Assembly (NCBI RefSeq): GCF_036511935.1
Contig: NZ_AP028878.1
Span: 4,402,001-4,466,000, forward strand
DNA from: Marinobacter nanhaiticus D15-8W
GTDB lineage: Bacteria; Pseudomonadota; Gammaproteobacteria; Pseudomonadales; Oleiphilaceae
Direction of reading: 5' to 3'
Length of the DNA: 64,000 nucleotides
Below the pieces are notes generated by a model. It did no database searches and had not been told where the DNA came from. It worked only from the letters and a program-made list of their open reading frames with translations. Below are positions 37,406 through 52,044 of the stretch, piece by piece; position 1 is the stretch's first letter, and each line of letters begins with the position of its first letter. The position numbers and the translations under genes were made by a program.

Positions 37406-37414
37406 GGACTGACC

Positions 37415-37445
37415 AAAAAAAACGGCTTGGTATTCCAAGCCGTTT
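37415..37445 (-). terminator. Terminator after tRNA-Leu
   Basis: AAACGGCTTGG / CCAAGCCGTTT, an 11-bp stem with a 4-base loop, is followed on the minus strand by eight T. It starts 7 bases after the tRNA CCA end. Confidence 0.92.
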
Positions 37446-37451
37446 CAATAA

Positions 37452-37536
37452 TGGTGCCGAAGGCCGGACTCGAACCGGCACGGCTTACGCCACTACCCCC
37501 TCAAGATAGCGTGTCTACCAGTTCCACCACTTCGGC
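37452..37536 (-). tRNA. tRNA-Leu (anticodon GAG)
   Basis: An 85-nt class II tRNA with encoded CCA. Acceptor GCCGAAG pairs with CTTCGGC; the D-loop has TGGTAGACAC, the anticodon loop is TTGAGGG (GAG at 37500-37502), a variable arm is present, and the T-loop has GGTTCGAGTCC. It sits 7 bp after secG, the usual gammaproteobacterial position, and is followed by a strong terminator. Confidence 0.97.
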
Positions 37537-37543
37537 AACAACC

Positions 37544-37960
37544 TTACTCAAGCTCGGGAAGCGCATTACCATTCCCAGCCTCAGAATCTTCGTTCGCAGC
37601 GCCTTCCCCATTGGAAGAAGACTCTGCCGGCGTTTCCTGCTCCAGCGCTGGAGTTGACTCTTCAGCAGGAGCGTTTTCCTGCTGAACGGTTGGAATACCG
37701 GCTTCGCCGGCCACTTCCGCGCGCTGCTTGGCAAAAACCGCCAAGGTAAAACTTGTGACAAAAAACAGAACCGCAAGGAAGGTGGTCACACGCGTCAGGA
37801 AGCTGCCGCTACCCTGACTACCAAACACCGTTTGGGATGCTCCACCACCGAATGCCGCACCGGCATCCGCGCCTTTGCCCTGCTGAATCAGAACGAGACC
37901 CACCAGCGCCACCGCAATCACGACGTGCGCAACGACAACCAGTGTTTCCATCCAATCCAT
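37544..37960 (-). CDS. secG: Protein translocase subunit SecG
   Basis: The 138-residue inner-membrane subunit of SecYEG has two transmembrane helices (about 5-25 and 52-72) flanking the conserved LIQQGKGADAGAAFGGGASQTVFG loop, listed here only as key residues QQGKGAD and GGGASQ. A C-terminal Ala/Glu-rich tail of about 60 residues (after AKQRAE) is longer than in Escherichia coli. It starts 11 bp after tpiA and is followed directly by tRNA-Leu. Confidence 0.95.
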   Translation of the reverse strand: MDWMETLVVVAHVVIAVALVGLVLIQQGKGADAGAAFGGGASQTVFGSQGSGSFLTRVTTFLAVLFFVTSFTLAVFAKQRAEVAGEAGIPTVQQENAPAEESTPALEQETPAESSSNGEGAANEDSEAGNGNALPELE

Positions 37961-37971
37961 AACAAACTCTC

Positions 37972-38718
37972 TTAAACCGCCTCGCAGATGGCGAGGAAAT
38001 CAGATGCTTTCAACGAAGCACCGCCGATCAGTCCGCCATCGATATCCGGCTGGGCGAACAACTCAGCCGCGTTATCCGGCTTAACACTGCCGCCGTATAG
38101 CAGACTTACCTCTTGCGCCGGAGCGCCCATATCCGCCAACACGCGGCGCATGGCCTGATGTACCGCTTGGGCGTCTTCTGCCGTTGCCGTTTTGCCTGTC
38201 CCTATAGCCCAGACGGGCTCATAGGCAATAACGATATGCTTCCAGCCACTACCGGAAACCGACTTCAAGGCTTCCTTCAACTGGGCGCTGACAACATCGA
38301 CGGCCAGTCCTGCCTCTCGCTGCGCAAGCGTTTCGCCGACACATAGAATCAGATCCAGCTCTGCAGCAAGCCCCTGACTCACCTTATCAGCAATTACCGC
38401 GTCGGTTTCGCCAAACAATTCACGACGCTCGGAATGACCAACGATCGCAAACTGACAACCCACATCAGCAGCCATAGCAGCCGAGATTTCGCCGGTGTAG
38501 GCGCCCTGGCTCCAAGGCGCAATATCCTGCACCCCAACACCAGCCTCACTTCCGGCCAGCTGCCGCACCCGTGAGACGTAAAGCGCGGGAGGAATAATAA
38601 CAACCTCCACACCATTATCAAGCGTCGCCAGCCCTTTACCAACCTCTCCGATCAAGGCCTTAGCCAAGTCGTTCGATCCATTCATCTTCCAGTTGGCAGC
38701 TACAATCTTACGTCGCAT
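37972..38718 (-). CDS. tpiA: Triosephosphate isomerase
   Basis: TpiA interconverts dihydroxyacetone phosphate and glyceraldehyde 3-phosphate. The 248-residue TIM barrel has the active-site lysine in AANWKMNG, His in VGHSERRELFGE and Glu in AYEPVWAIGTG. ATG at 38718 (MRRKIVAANWK) is chosen since it matches the family N-terminus and has AGAGGG upstream; a 19-codon extension is not supported. It lies between glmM and secG. Confidence 0.97.
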   Translation of the reverse strand: MRRKIVAANWKMNGSNDLAKALIGEVGKGLATLDNGVEVVIIPPALYVSRVRQLAGSEAGVGVQDIAPWSQGAYTGEISAAMAADVGCQFAIVGHSERRELFGETDAVIADKVSQGLAAELDLILCVGETLAQREAGLAVDVVSAQLKEALKSVSGSGWKHIVIAYEPVWAIGTGKTATAEDAQAVHQAMRRVLADMGAPAQEVSLLYGGSVKPDNAAELFAQPDIDGGLIGGASLKASDFLAICEAV

Positions 38719-38842
38719 CAGCAGCCCTCTATTCAAGGGAGGGCGAACTATACAGTAGTCCGCAGACAGACACAACCTGATCAGGGCGCGGCATTCGATT
38801 GCTCAACACAACCAGCCAAATGGCCGCCGCCCTGAGCACGCC

Positions 38843-40189
38843 TCAGCCTGTCGGTGAGCTCTTCACCACCTCAGCAAGCTTTTCCGCCCAACGGCGCATT
38901 TCGGCCTCATCCTGGCCTTCGGTCATGACACGGATCAGTGGCTCGGTGCCAGAGGCACGCAGCAGCACCCTGCCGGTGGCACCCATTTCCTTCTCTGCCA
39001 CAGCGACAGCCTCGGCGATATCCGGACGCGACAGCGGATCGAAACGCTCATCCACGCGCACGTTGATCAATACCTGGGGCAAGCGAGTCATTTCACGGCG
39101 CAGCTCGCTCACCGAGCGACCCGATGCCCAGGCCGCCAGTAGCACTTGCAACGCTGAGATAATGCCGTCTCCGGTCGAAGTGCAGTCACGCACCACCAGA
39201 TGACCGGAACCCTCACCGCCGAGCTGCCAGCCATTGGCCACAAGACGCTCCATAACGTAACGGTCACCGACCTTGGCTCGCTCGAACGGAATTTTTTTCT
39301 CCTGCAAAGCCAACTCGACCCCAAGGTTGGTCATTAGGGTACCCACGACACCCCCCTTCAAACGCCCTTCGACTTCGCGCTGGGCCGCAATGATGAACAT
39401 CAGCTCATCGCCGTCGACCACCGACCCATCGCTGTCGATCATAAGCACCCGGTCGCCGTCGCCGTCAAAGGCAATCCCCAGATCCACCTTGTCTTCAAGG
39501 ACCTTGTTCCGCAATGCGTCCAGGTGCGTGGACCCCACATTCAGGTTGATGTTGAGACCATCCGGAGACGCACCCAGCACACTGATCTTTGCCCCCAGTT
39601 CGCGGAACACCTTGGGGGCGACATGGTAGGTAGCGCCATGGGCGCAATCCAGCACTATACGCATGCCTTCAAGCGTAAAGTGGTTAGGCACGGTACTCTT
39701 GCAGAACTCCACGTAGCGGCCCGGTGCGTCGTCGACGCGCGATGCCTTACCCAGCTCGCCCGGAGCACAGACCTCGATATCCCGCTCAAGCCAGGACTCG
39801 ATTTCCGCCTCCACCTCGTCGTTCAACTTCGTTCCCTGGGGCGAAAAGAACTTGATGCCGTTGTCATAGTGCGGGTTGTGGGATGCACTGATAACGATTC
39901 CGGCCGAGGCCCGGAACGTACGGGTCAGGTAGGCTATCGCCGGTGTCGGCATGGGGCCGAGCAACGACACGTCCACACCCGCAGCTGACAACCCTGCTTC
40001 GAGAGCCGATTCGAACATGTAGCCTGACAGACGGGTATCCTTGCCGATGATCACCCGGTTGCGCTGCCCGTCACGCTTGAACACCTGGCCCGCAGCCCAG
40101 CCAAGCTTGAGCATGAAATCCGGTGTAATTGGAGCAGAACCCACACGCCCACGAATACCATCTGTCCCGAAATACTTGCGTTCACTCAT
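38843..40189 (-). CDS. glmM: Phosphoglucosamine mutase
   Basis: GlmM converts glucosamine 6-phosphate to glucosamine 1-phosphate for peptidoglycan and LPS. The 448-residue protein has the phosphoserine loop [15 protein letters not shown] with S103 as the phosphorylated residue, Mg-binding DGDGDR, the sugar loop GGEGSGH and the phosphate-binding [11 protein letters not shown] near the C-terminus. Its start overlaps the folP stop by 4 bp, the standard folP-glmM pair. Confidence 0.97.
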   Translation of the reverse strand: MSERKYFGTDGIRGRVGSAPITPDFMLKLGWAAGQVFKRDGQRNRVIIGKDTRLSGYMFESALEAGLSAAGVDVSLLGPMPTPAIAYLTRTFRASAGIVISASHNPHYDNGIKFFSPQGTKLNDEVEAEIESWLERDIEVCAPGELGKASRVDDAPGRYVEFCKSTVPNHFTLEGMRIVLDCAHGATYHVAPKVFRELGAKISVLGASPDGLNINLNVGSTHLDALRNKVLEDKVDLGIAFDGDGDRVLMIDSDGSVVDGDELMFIIAAQREVEGRLKGGVVGTLMTNLGVELALQEKKIPFERAKVGDRYVMERLVANGWQLGGEGSGHLVVRDCTSTGDGIISALQVLLAAWASGRSVSELRREMTRLPQVLINVRVDERFDPLSRPDIAEAVAVAEKEMGATGRVLLRASGTEPLIRVMTEGQDEAEMRRWAEKLAEVVKSSPTG

Positions 40190-41013
40190 TTATTGGCATC
40201 CTTCAGTGCAGATACCACCTTAATGGCATCTACGGTTTCCCTTACATCATGTACCCGAATTATCGCGGCACCTTTCATTGCCGCTATTGTCGCGACTGCC
40301 AGGCTTGCGGGCAACCGCTCGGAAACATCGCGCCCGGTAATCTGCCCCAACATCGACTTGCGCGACATCCCTACCAGCAAGGGATAACCCAAAGCACCCA
40401 ACTGCTCAAGCGCTTCCAGAAGCAGCAGGTTGTGCTCCAGGTTCTTGCCGAAACCGAAGCCAGGATCGAGGATCAGCCTATCTTCGGCGATCCCGGCATC
40501 CTTGGCCGCAGCCACACGATCCATCAGGAATGCCGTTACCTCAGCATTCACGTTGTCGTAATGTGGATCCTGCTGCATCGTCCCCGGCTCGCCCTGCATG
40601 TGCATTACGCAGATCGGAATTGCTGCCGCCGCCGCAGCCTCCAGAGCCCCCTGGCGCTGGAGCGCGCGAATATCGTTGATCAGGCCGGCTCCAAGGGTCG
40701 CACTTTGGGCAATGACTTCCGGCGTACCGGTATCGACGGAAATGGCGACGTCGAGTCGCTGATGGATCGCCTCCACGACCGGACATACGCGATCGAGCTC
40801 TTCCTGCACGGACACATCCGCCGCGCCTGGCCGCGTCGACTCCCCGCCCACATCGATAAAGCTCGCGCCCTCACGAACCATCCTTTCGGCCTGAGCCAGC
40901 GCCGTATCGAGGCGATTGAATCGCCCTCCATCGGAAAAGGAGTCCGGCGTCACATTCAGAACCCCCATGACCTGGGGCCGAGACAGATCGATCAAACGGC
41001 CGGCAAAATTCAT
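40186..41013 (-). CDS. folP: Dihydropteroate synthase
   Basis: FolP joins p-aminobenzoate to the pterin in folate synthesis and is the sulfonamide target. The 275-residue protein has the signatures [16 protein letters not shown] and [19 protein letters not shown] at 41013 ([13 protein letters not shown]) matches the family start; a longer frame begins with TTG at 41070 inside the ftsH terminator and is rejected. It is coupled to glmM by a 4-bp overlap. Confidence 0.95.
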   Translation of the reverse strand: MNFAGRLIDLSRPQVMGVLNVTPDSFSDGGRFNRLDTALAQAERMVREGASFIDVGGESTRPGAADVSVQEELDRVCPVVEAIHQRLDVAISVDTGTPEVIAQSATLGAGLINDIRALQRQGALEAAAAAAIPICVMHMQGEPGTMQQDPHYDNVNAEVTAFLMDRVAAAKDAGIAEDRLILDPGFGFGKNLEHNLLLLEALEQLGALGYPLLVGMSRKSMLGQITGRDVSERLPASLAVATIAAMKGAAIIRVHDVRETVDAIKVVSALKDANK

Positions 41014-41070
41014 CTTCACTTCGTCTACCCCCGATCCGTGTTTAAAAGCTACGAGACGTCGCTTTCCCAA

Positions 41071-41098
41071 ACAAAAACGCCGTCCCGTAGGACGGCGT
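41071..41098 (-). terminator. Terminator between ftsH and folP
   Basis: ACGCCGTCC-cgta-GGACGGCGT, a perfect 9-bp stem, followed on the minus strand by TTTTT. It lies 53 bp after the ftsH stop and 57 bp before folP. Confidence 0.88.
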
Positions 41099-41150
41099 CT
41101 TACCTGATGAATCAGGTTACGCGTCAGGCTTTCAAGCGAATGCCAAACCG

Positions 41151-43094
41151 TTAGTGCTCGCCGGCAGGACCGCCGATACCTTCGCCAGGACGACGACCAC
41201 CGTCAGAATCGCCCGCAGGCCGCGGTGCCGACTCCGGCTCATCGCTGGGTGCGTTGCCGCCCGCACTTGGGCCGTTCCAGCCTTGAGGCGGACGCGGTGT
41301 CTTGCCTGCCATAATGTCATCGATCTGGTAACGGTCGATGGTTTCGTAGCGCATCAGCGCGTCGGCCATCATCTCAAGCTTGTCACGATTTTCCACCAGT
41401 AGGCGACGTGCGGTTTCATAGCAGTCGTCGATGATCGAACGCACTTCCTCGTCGATACGCTGTGCCGTTTCAGGCGAGTAGACCGTATGACTCTGCCCGG
41501 CAGAGCGACCCAGGAAGGGTTCCTCGCTATCGGTATCGTACTGCAGAGGACCCAGCTTTTCGGAAAGCCCCCAACGGGTCACCATGTTACGCGCAATACT
41601 GGTAGCACGCTCGATATCGTTGGATGCACCGGTCGTGACACCCTCAAAGCCAAGAGTCAACTCTTCAGCAATACGGCCACCAAACAGGCTACAAATAGAA
41701 CTGATCAGGTAGCGCTTGGAGTGGCTGTACTTATCTTCCTCGGGCAGGAACATGGTGACACCCAACGCCCGCCCACGGGGAATGATACTGACCTTGTACA
41801 CCGGATCATGCTCCGGGACGAGACGCCCAATGATGGCGTGACCGGATTCGTGGTACGCGGTATTGAGCTTCTCTTTCTCGTTCATGACCATGGACTTGCG
41901 CTCAGCGCCCATCATGATCTTGTCCTTGGCGAGCTCAAGCTCTTCCATGGACACCAGTCGCTGGTTACGGCGCGCCGCAAACAGGGCCGCCTCGTTCACC
42001 AGGTTGGCCAGGTCCGCGCCGGAGAAACCCGGGGTTCCGCGGGCAACCAGCTTGGGATCCACCCCGTCGGCCAAGGGCACTTTCTTGAGATGGACCTTCA
42101 GGATCTGCTCACGACCGATAATGTCCGGCAGGTTGACCACGACCTGACGGTCAAAGCGACCGGGACGGAGCAACGCAGGATCCAAAACATCCGGACGGTT
42201 CGTCGCGGCGATAACGATAACGCCTTCATTACCTTCAAAGCCGTCCATTTCAACCAGCAACTGGTTCAGGGTCTGCTCACGCTCGTCGTGACCACCACCC
42301 AGGCCGGCACCACGATGGCGACCTACCGCATCGATCTCGTCGATAAAGATGATGCAAGGACTCTGCTTCTTGGCTTGCTCAAACATGTCGCGGACACGGG
42401 ACGCACCCACACCCACGAACATTTCCACAAAATCGGAACCGGAGATGGAGAAGAACGGCACTTTCGCTTCGCCGGCAATCGCCTTGGCAAGGAGCGTCTT
42501 ACCGGTACCCGGAGGACCGACCATCAACACCCCGCGCGGAATGCGACCGCCCAGGCGCTGGAACTTGCTCGGATCCCGCAGGAAGTCCACCAGCTCCTTC
42601 ACGTCCTCCTTCGCCTCATCAACACCGGCAACGTCGGAGAACGTTGTCTTGATTTGATCCTCGCTCATCAGGCGAGCCTTGCTCTTGCCGAACGACATGG
42701 GGCCTTTGCCGCCACCGCCGCCCTGCATCTGTCGCATGAAGAAAACGAAGAGCGCGATGATGATCAGGATCGGGAACGAGGCCACCAGCAGCTGGGTCCA
42801 GATACTCTGGCGATCCGGCTCCTTACCAACGATTTCAACGTTGTTGGCCAGCAGATCATCCATCAGCTTGTTGTCCGGTACCTGCGGACGGATGGTCTCG
42901 AAACGGGTGTTGTCTTCACGCACCCCCTGAATTTCAAGCCCATCGATCGTGACCTGCTTGATTTGCCCCTGCTGCACCATTTGCACAAACTGGGAATAAT
43001 TAACTTGCTGCCCCGTCGTCGTCGGCGAGAAGTTTTGAAAAACCATCAGCAAGACGGCTGCTATGATCAGCCAGAGAACCAGATTTTTAGCCAT
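41151..43094 (-). CDS. ftsH: ATP-dependent zinc metalloprotease FtsH
   Basis: FtsH is the membrane-bound AAA+ protease that controls LpxC, sigma32 and SecY quality. The 647 residues have two transmembrane segments (about 4-22 and 100-120) flanking a periplasmic domain, Walker [14 protein letters not shown] near 190, the second region of homology, and the zinc site HESGH near 415. The Gly/Pro-rich tail is long. ATG at 43094 (MAKNLVLWL) matches homologues; an in-frame TTG three codons upstream is less likely. It follows rlmE after about 190 bp. Confidence 0.96.
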   Translation of the reverse strand: MAKNLVLWLIIAAVLLMVFQNFSPTTTGQQVNYSQFVQMVQQGQIKQVTIDGLEIQGVREDNTRFETIRPQVPDNKLMDDLLANNVEIVGKEPDRQSIWTQLLVASFPILIIIALFVFFMRQMQGGGGGKGPMSFGKSKARLMSEDQIKTTFSDVAGVDEAKEDVKELVDFLRDPSKFQRLGGRIPRGVLMVGPPGTGKTLLAKAIAGEAKVPFFSISGSDFVEMFVGVGASRVRDMFEQAKKQSPCIIFIDEIDAVGRHRGAGLGGGHDEREQTLNQLLVEMDGFEGNEGVIVIAATNRPDVLDPALLRPGRFDRQVVVNLPDIIGREQILKVHLKKVPLADGVDPKLVARGTPGFSGADLANLVNEAALFAARRNQRLVSMEELELAKDKIMMGAERKSMVMNEKEKLNTAYHESGHAIIGRLVPEHDPVYKVSIIPRGRALGVTMFLPEEDKYSHSKRYLISSICSLFGGRIAEELTLGFEGVTTGASNDIERATSIARNMVTRWGLSEKLGPLQYDTDSEEPFLGRSAGQSHTVYSPETAQRIDEEVRSIIDDCYETARRLLVENRDKLEMMADALMRYETIDRYQIDDIMAGKTPRPPQGWNGPSAGGNAPSDEPESAPRPAGDSDGGRRPGEGIGGPAGEH

Positions 43095-43288
43095 ATCGTT
43101 CAAGGATCATCACCTGTGAATGTAAGGGTCACACGCCCGGCGCCACCCCGAAGAAGGTGCCCGGACTCCACCGGAACATCCCCTTTTTTACCAACCTTAC
43201 ATCAATTGTACGCTCGACCACTAGCAATGGAGCAGTGTGGTTGATACGCAGTCAGCGACTTGCCAGCCTTGGCGTCAACTTCCGACTT

Positions 43289-43918
43289 TCACGCCTGTTC
43301 GCCCTTAAAGCCCCGGCAAACTTGGTAAACTTCCCGGGACCTGGAGCGGGACGCCCCTGGCTTACGGCTCGCCACTGAACGAAAATTCATCTTCATATCC
43401 TGCAAAAGGGCATCAAAACCCTCGCCCTGAAACACCTTGGCGACGAACACGCCTTCCGGTTTCAGGACCTGCTTGGCCATATCCAGGGCCAACTCCACCA
43501 GGTCCATAGCCTTCGGGATATCGACCGCCGGCATACCACTCATATTGGGGGCCATATCGGAGATTACAACGTCGGCACGCTCATCCCCGAGCACCTCAAG
43601 CAAGGCATCGAGTACAGACTGCTCGGTAAAATCCCCCTGAACGAAGTCCACACCGGCGATCGGGTTCATATCCAGGATATCGCTCGCGACTACCCGACCC
43701 TTGTGCCCGACGCGATCCATGGCCACTTGGGACCAGCCGCCTGGCGCGGCGCCCAGATCGACCACCGTCTGACCAGCCCGGAAGAAGCGATCCTTGTCAT
43801 CCAGCTCGATCAGTTTGTAGCTGGCCCTGGAACGATAACCCTCAACCTGGGAACGTTTGACATACTCATCGTCGAAATGTTCTTTCAACCAGCGTTTACT
43901 GGACTTGGAGCGCGCCAA
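43289..43918 (-). CDS. rlmE: 23S rRNA 2'-O-methyltransferase (uridine 2552)
   Basis: RlmE (FtsJ/RrmJ) methylates U2552 of 23S rRNA in late 50S assembly. A TTG start at 43918 is chosen because GGGGAGG lies 6 bases upstream and the resulting 209 residues match the Escherichia coli length. The SAM site is [13 protein letters not shown]; the K-D-K-E tetrad is suggested by [25 protein letters not shown] and the C-terminal RSREVY. The usual rlmE-ftsH order is kept, and yhbY is divergent. Confidence 0.94.
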   Translation of the reverse strand: MARSKSSKRWLKEHFDDEYVKRSQVEGYRSRASYKLIELDDKDRFFRAGQTVVDLGAAPGGWSQVAMDRVGHKGRVVASDILDMNPIAGVDFVQGDFTEQSVLDALLEVLGDERADVVISDMAPNMSGMPAVDIPKAMDLVELALDMAKQVLKPEGVFVAKVFQGEGFDALLQDMKMNFRSVASRKPGASRSRSREVYQVCRGFKGEQA

Positions 43919-44125
43919 AATTTTCCTCCCCGGGAGTAGCAACGCTGCGCGAACCGTGCGAATCATGCACCGGCGCTGCCTGATGATACGTACTGACTGC
44001 AATTCAACGGGCGCCGGGCAACTGCTACAATTCGCCGATAATACGGATTAGCTGCAGATTATACGGGATAGCCCCGTGCCCTGCCGCCCGAGAATTTTAA
44101 ATTGCATCCATAAAGAGACTGAATT

Positions 44126-44437
44126 ATGAGCCTGTCGCCGGAACAGCGCCGGGAGTACCGCGCTATTGCCCACCATCTCAAGCCGGTCGTCATCATCGGC
44201 GACAAAGGCCTGAGCGAAGGCCTGCAGCAGGAACTGGACCGAGCCCTGAACGACCATGAACTCATCAAGGTCAAGGTTGCCAGTCCGGATCGCGAAGAAC
44301 GCCGCGAAGCCATCGAAGCGCTGTGTGCGGAATCCGGCGCAGAGCTGGTACAAATGATCGGCAAGGTAGCCATCATCCTGCGCCGCGCTAAAGAACCTAA
44401 CCCCAAACTGTCCAACCTGCAGCGCCACAAAAACTGA
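44126..44437 (+). CDS. yhbY: Ribosome assembly RNA-binding protein YhbY (CRM domain)
   Basis: The 103-residue protein is a single CRM domain that binds pre-50S particles. It has LKPVVIIGDKGLSEGL (the GxxG-type RNA-binding loop is GDKG) and VQMIGKVAIILRR. It is the only plus-strand gene in the long core block and is divergent from rlmE. A bidirectional terminator separates it from greA. Confidence 0.95.
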   Translation: MSLSPEQRREYRAIAHHLKPVVIIGDKGLSEGLQQELDRALNDHELIKVKVASPDREERREAIEALCAESGAELVQMIGKVAIILRRAKEPNPKLSNLQRHKN

Positions 44438-44476
44438 AGCTCCAGTCCCGAGCAAAGTTTTAAGGCGCCCATAAAC

Positions 44477-44504
44477 AAGAAAGCCGGCTTCCGCCGGCTT
44501 TCTT
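44477..44504. terminator. Bidirectional terminator, yhbY / greA
   Basis: AAGAAAGCCGGC / GCCGGCTTTCTT, a perfect 12-bp stem with a 4-base loop, between convergent stop codons. T-rich tails occur on both strands. Confidence 0.85.
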
Positions 44505-44520
44505 GCGTTTGGCGGAGACG

Positions 44521-45000
44521 TCAGAGGTGTTCGACAGCCTCGATTTCGTACTCGACCGTCCCCGACGGTACACGTACGGCCACGACATCGCCTTCGCTTT
44601 TGCCGATCAGGGCCCGGGCAATGGGCGACGTGACGGACAACTTGCCCGCCTTCACATCCGCCTCGTCCTCACCGCAAATCTGGTAGCTAACCTGCTCATC
44701 GGTATCGACATTGATCAGCTTGACCGTCACACCAAAGATCACCTTGCCCGTGTTTTCCATCTTGGTCACATCGATGATCTGGGCGGCAGACAGTTTGCCC
44801 TCGATTTCCTGAATCCGGCCTTCGATGAAGCTCTGCTGTTCACGCGCTGCGTGATATTCCGCATTCTCTTTCAGGTCGCCATGTTCGCGGGCTTCCGCAA
44901 TGGCCTCGATAACCCGGGGACGGTCTTCGCTCTTGAGCTTCTTCAGCTCCTCGCGCAGACGCGCCTCGCCGTTGATTGTCATCGGCACTCGATTGTTCAT
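44521..45000 (-). CDS. greA: Transcription elongation factor GreA
   Basis: GreA rescues backtracked RNA polymerase by stimulating RNA cleavage. The 159 residues have the N-terminal coiled coil with acidic tip ([20 protein letters not shown]) and a C-terminal FKBP-like domain. The ATG at 45000 lies 5 bp after the carB stop; an in-frame TTG at 45009 overlapping carB is possible but less likely by length. carA-carB-greA is a conserved order. Confidence 0.96.
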   Translation of the reverse strand: MNNRVPMTINGEARLREELKKLKSEDRPRVIEAIAEAREHGDLKENAEYHAAREQQSFIEGRIQEIEGKLSAAQIIDVTKMENTGKVIFGVTVKLINVDTDEQVSYQICGEDEADVKAGKLSVTSPIARALIGKSEGDVVAVRVPSGTVEYEIEAVEHL

Positions 45001-45005
45001 AGCGT

Positions 45006-48221
<3,216 letters not shown>

Positions 48222-48293
48222 TTCGTCGTAAACCTGTCAGCAGCTTAAATCAGTCTTCAGCGCGTGCCGCGTCGGCGCGGCGGTCCTGGGCCC

Positions 48294-49436
48294 TCAGGCC
48301 GTCTTCGAGGCTGCCCCTTCATCCATCAGGCGGATAAAGGTATCGAACAGCGGCGCCACGTCGTGAGGACCCGGACTGGCTTCCGGATGGCCCTGGAAGC
48401 TGAATGCCGGTCGGTCTTTCCGGCGGACCCCCTGGAGAGTGCCGTCAAACAGGGATTTGTGGGTGGCGATCAGGTTTTCTGGCAGGCTGGACTCATCCAC
48501 CGCGAAACCATGGTTCTGGCTGGTGATCATTACCGTGCCGTCTTCAAGATCCTGCACCGGGTGGTTGGCGCCGTGGTGCCCGTGCCCCATCTTATGGGTC
48601 TTGGCGCCACTGGCGAGCGCCAGCAACTGGTGACCGAGACAGATGCCGAACACCGGCACGTCGGTCTCGAGGATTTCGCCGATGGCCTTGATGGCATAGT
48701 CACAAGGCTCCGGATCGCCCGGACCATTGGACAGGAAAACCCCATCCGGATTCATCGCCAGCACCTCAGAGGCCGGGGTCTGCGGCGGCACAACGGTGAT
48801 GTCGCAGCCACGGGAGGCCAGCATGCGCAGGATGTTGAACTTGATGCCGTAGTCGTAGGCGACAACGCGATACTTGGGCGCCGCCTGCTCGCCGTAACCT
48901 TCCGCCAGGGACCACGCAGTCTGGCTCCATTTGTAGCTGGTCTGGCTACCGGTCTCCCTGGCCAGGTCCATTCCCTTGAGCCCCGGGAAGGCCCGCGCCA
49001 GCTCCAGCGCCCGCTCTTCGGTCGCATCCGCGCCCGCTACGATGGCGCCGTTCTGGGAGCCTTTATCCCGCAGGATACGGGTGAGACGTCGGGTATCGAT
49101 ATCGGCAATTCCCACCACGTTGTTATCACGCAGGTAGACATCCAGCGGCCGCGACTGACGCCAGCTGCTGGCCAGCAAAGGCAGATCGCGGATAATCAGA
49201 CCGGCGGCCTGGATACGATCGGACTCGACGTCCTCTTCATTGACACCGGTGTTGCCGATATGGGGATAGGTCAGCGTGACGATCTGGCGGGCATAGGATG
49301 GGTCGGTCAGGATTTCCTGGTAGCCGGTCATCGCGGTATTGAACACGACCTCGCCACTGGTTTCGCCGTCGGCGCCGATGGCGACCCCTTTGAACAGGCT
49401 ACCGTCTGCGAGTGCAAGGATTGCGGGTGTACTCAA
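48294..49436 (-). CDS. carA: Carbamoyl-phosphate synthase small (glutaminase) subunit
   Basis: CarA hydrolyses glutamine and tunnels ammonia to CarB. It has an N-terminal CarA domain ([35 protein letters not shown]) and a class I amidotransferase with nucleophile Cys in GICLGHQ and His in [15 protein letters not shown] at 49436 is preferred: GAGGA lies 9 bases upstream and it gives (M)[12 protein letters not shown], matching Pseudomonas CarA and 380 residues. An ATG five codons upstream lacks a ribosome site. A MITE-like element lies 109 bp upstream of the start. Confidence 0.95.
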   Translation of the reverse strand: MSTPAILALADGSLFKGVAIGADGETSGEVVFNTAMTGYQEILTDPSYARQIVTLTYPHIGNTGVNEEDVESDRIQAAGLIIRDLPLLASSWRQSRPLDVYLRDNNVVGIADIDTRRLTRILRDKGSQNGAIVAGADATEERALELARAFPGLKGMDLARETGSQTSYKWSQTAWSLAEGYGEQAAPKYRVVAYDYGIKFNILRMLASRGCDITVVPPQTPASEVLAMNPDGVFLSNGPGDPEPCDYAIKAIGEILETDVPVFGICLGHQLLALASGAKTHKMGHGHHGANHPVQDLEDGTVMITSQNHGFAVDESSLPENLIATHKSLFDGTLQGVRRKDRPAFSFQGHPEASPGPHDVAPLFDTFIRLMDEGAASKTA

Positions 49437-49544
49437 GGCTTGTATCCTCATCGAGTGGCGTATCGTTAGTTCCGAATCGGGCCTCTCCTGCCCCCACGGT
49501 CATTGACCCACGGGAACAGGTAACCCCAACGTCACGAACAGGAT

Positions 49545-49637
49545 GGAACCTCTGATTCAGTCTATTGACCTTTCTGCAAGCCTCAATCCCAACTTCCAGG
49601 GTGAGCCGGAATTATCGCAGACTGAATCAGAGGTTCC
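49545..49637. mobile_element. MITE-like 93-bp element upstream of carA
   Basis: Perfect 19-bp terminal inverted repeats GGAACCTCTGATTCAGTCT (49545-49563) and its complement (49619-49637) enclose 55 bp with no coding capacity. This is the form of a miniature inverted-repeat element or a solo IS remnant. No clear target-site duplication was seen (flanks GAT and CTA). It occupies the position where the carAB promoter or leader is expected; TTGAGG-N16-TAGACT on the minus strand inside it is a weak promoter candidate. Confidence 0.6.
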
Positions 49638-49658
49638 CTAAGCGCAAATTCAGGTCGC

Positions 49659-49699
49659 AAAAAAGCGAGAGGGAGATTGTTACTCCGTCCCGCTTTTTT
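49659..49699. terminator. Terminator-like hairpin in dapB-carA gap
   Basis: AAAAAAGCG / CGCTTTTTT arms, extended by an imperfect inner stem (GGGAG/CTCC), give T-runs on both strands. Confidence 0.6.
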
Positions 49700-49792
49700 G
49701 ATACTTAGCTTCGAACACTAAGTCATTTTCAAACTACGCTTGGTGCAGTTAAACCGCCTTATTGTAAAAAATTCGACCTATTCTGTCCACGA

Positions 49793-49814
49793 CAAAAGCC
49801 GCCGAAGTGGCGGC
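49793..49814 (-). terminator. Terminator after dapB
   Basis: GCCGCC-gaagt-GGCGGC stem 22 bp past the dapB stop; on the minus strand TTTTG follows. Confidence 0.65.
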
Positions 49815-49835
49815 ATACGTGCTACCCCCGAGAAC

Positions 49836-50675
<840 letters not shown>

Positions 50676-50758
50676 TTACTGTTCTGACTTGGTTGCCGTC
50701 CCGATACCGCAATGACATGCCACACGACCACATTGCCGCCGGCCACCGCTGACAGACC

Positions 50759-51883
50759 TCAGAACTTCATCTCGTCAAAGAAGCTTTTCACACCTTCGAA
50801 CCAGGAGGTCTTACGGGGCGCATGGTTGTTGCCATTCTGACCATCGAGCGTCTTCTGGAATTCTTCCAGCAACTCTTTCTGCCGCTTGGTCAGGTTCACC
50901 GGCGTCTCTACGATAACCCTGCACAGCAGATCGCCGGATGGACCGCCGCGCACTGGCGTGACCCCCTTGTTCCGTAATCGGAACAGCTTGCCGGTCTGGG
51001 TTTCCGCCGGAATCTTCAGCTTGACGCGACCATCCAGCGTCGGCACCTCGAGCTCCCCGCCCAGCGTCGCATCAACGATGCTGATCGGCACTTCGCAGTA
51101 CAGGTTACGGCCATCGCGGGTAAAGATGGAGTGCTCTTTAACTGCAACCTGGACATACAGGTCCCCAGCCGGGCCGCCATCCATTCCCATTTCGCCTTCA
51201 CCAGACAGACGAATGCGGTCGCCGGTATCGACACCGGGCGGCACTTTGACAGAGAGCGTCTTGGGCTGCTCGACACGGCCCGCGCCATGACACTTCTTGC
51301 AGGGGTTCTTGATGACCTTGCCAGAACCACGACAGGTCGGGCAGGTCTGCTGCACGGCAAAGAAACCCTGCTGCATACGGACCTGCCCCATACCGGCACA
51401 GGTTCCGCACGTTTCCGCCTTGCTACCCTTTTCGGCGCCGGAACCATGGCAGAGGTCACACTCGACATGGCCGGGCACCTTGATCTGCACCGTCGTGCCC
51501 TTGACCGCTTCTTCAAGGTCCAGCTCGAGAGTGTAACGCAGGTCGGCACCGCGGTTGCTACGACCACGGCCACCACCAAAAATATCGCCAAAAACGTCGC
51601 CGAAGATATCAGAGAAGCTGGCACCGCCTCCGCCGAAGCCACCCGCGCCGGCCTGACCGTCCACGCCGGCATGGCCGAACTGGTCATAGGCGCTGCGCTT
51701 GCTCGCGTCAGCCAGGATCTCGTAGGCTTCACTGGCTTCCTTGAACTTGTTTTCAGCTTCCTTGTCATCCGGATTACGGTCCGGGTGATACTTCATCGCG
51801 AGCTTGCGATACGCGCGCTTTATTTCTTTCTCATCCGCGTCCTGCGAGACGCCGAGAACCTCGTAATAGTCGCGTTTGGCCAT
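50759..51883 (-). CDS. dnaJ: Chaperone protein DnaJ
   Basis: DnaJ (Hsp40) delivers substrates to DnaK and stimulates its ATPase. The 374 residues have an N-terminal J domain with the HPD motif ([13 protein letters not shown]), a Gly-rich segment ([12 protein letters not shown]), four CxxCxGxG-type zinc repeats ([32 protein letters not shown]) and C-terminal substrate domains. It lies after dnaK, with a strong hairpin between them. Confidence 0.98.
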   Translation of the reverse strand: MAKRDYYEVLGVSQDADEKEIKRAYRKLAMKYHPDRNPDDKEAENKFKEASEAYEILADASKRSAYDQFGHAGVDGQAGAGGFGGGGASFSDIFGDVFGDIFGGGRGRSNRGADLRYTLELDLEEAVKGTTVQIKVPGHVECDLCHGSGAEKGSKAETCGTCAGMGQVRMQQGFFAVQQTCPTCRGSGKVIKNPCKKCHGAGRVEQPKTLSVKVPPGVDTGDRIRLSGEGEMGMDGGPAGDLYVQVAVKEHSIFTRDGRNLYCEVPISIVDATLGGELEVPTLDGRVKLKIPAETQTGKLFRLRNKGVTPVRGGPSGDLLCRVIVETPVNLTKRQKELLEEFQKTLDGQNGNNHAPRKTSWFEGVKSFFDEMKF

Positions 51884-51986
51884 GTTCTGATACCCATTTC
51901 AGGCTCCACTTGCAGAGGAGCCTTGTGACAGCTTTACAACCGCGCCCGCCCGCTTCGGCGGCCGCAATTTATGATTCCATCAAACG

Positions 51987-52022
51987 CGCAAAACGCGGGA
52001 AGCTGGCTCCCCGCGTTTTGCG
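51987..52022 (-). terminator. Attenuator-like hairpin between dnaK and dnaJ
   Basis: CGCAAAACGCGGG / CCCGCGTTTTGCG, a perfect 13-bp stem with a 10-base loop, lies 23 bp after dnaK. There is no long T-run after it, so partial termination or mRNA processing is likely, lowering dnaJ relative to dnaK. Confidence 0.6.
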
Positions 52023-52044
52023 TACTTTCAAGAAGACCTCGCGC

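Noticed and set aside
37193..37438. 81-codon minus-strand frame in the rimP leader
   Set aside because: It runs across the promoter and terminators of the leader and has no ribosome site or domain.
37071..37481. Upstream extension of rimP
   Set aside because: It would place coding sequence over tRNA-Leu and its terminator; family length supports a start at 37070.
41487..43244. 585-codon open frame antisense to ftsH
   Set aside because: Shadow of ftsH; no ribosome site and no family motif.
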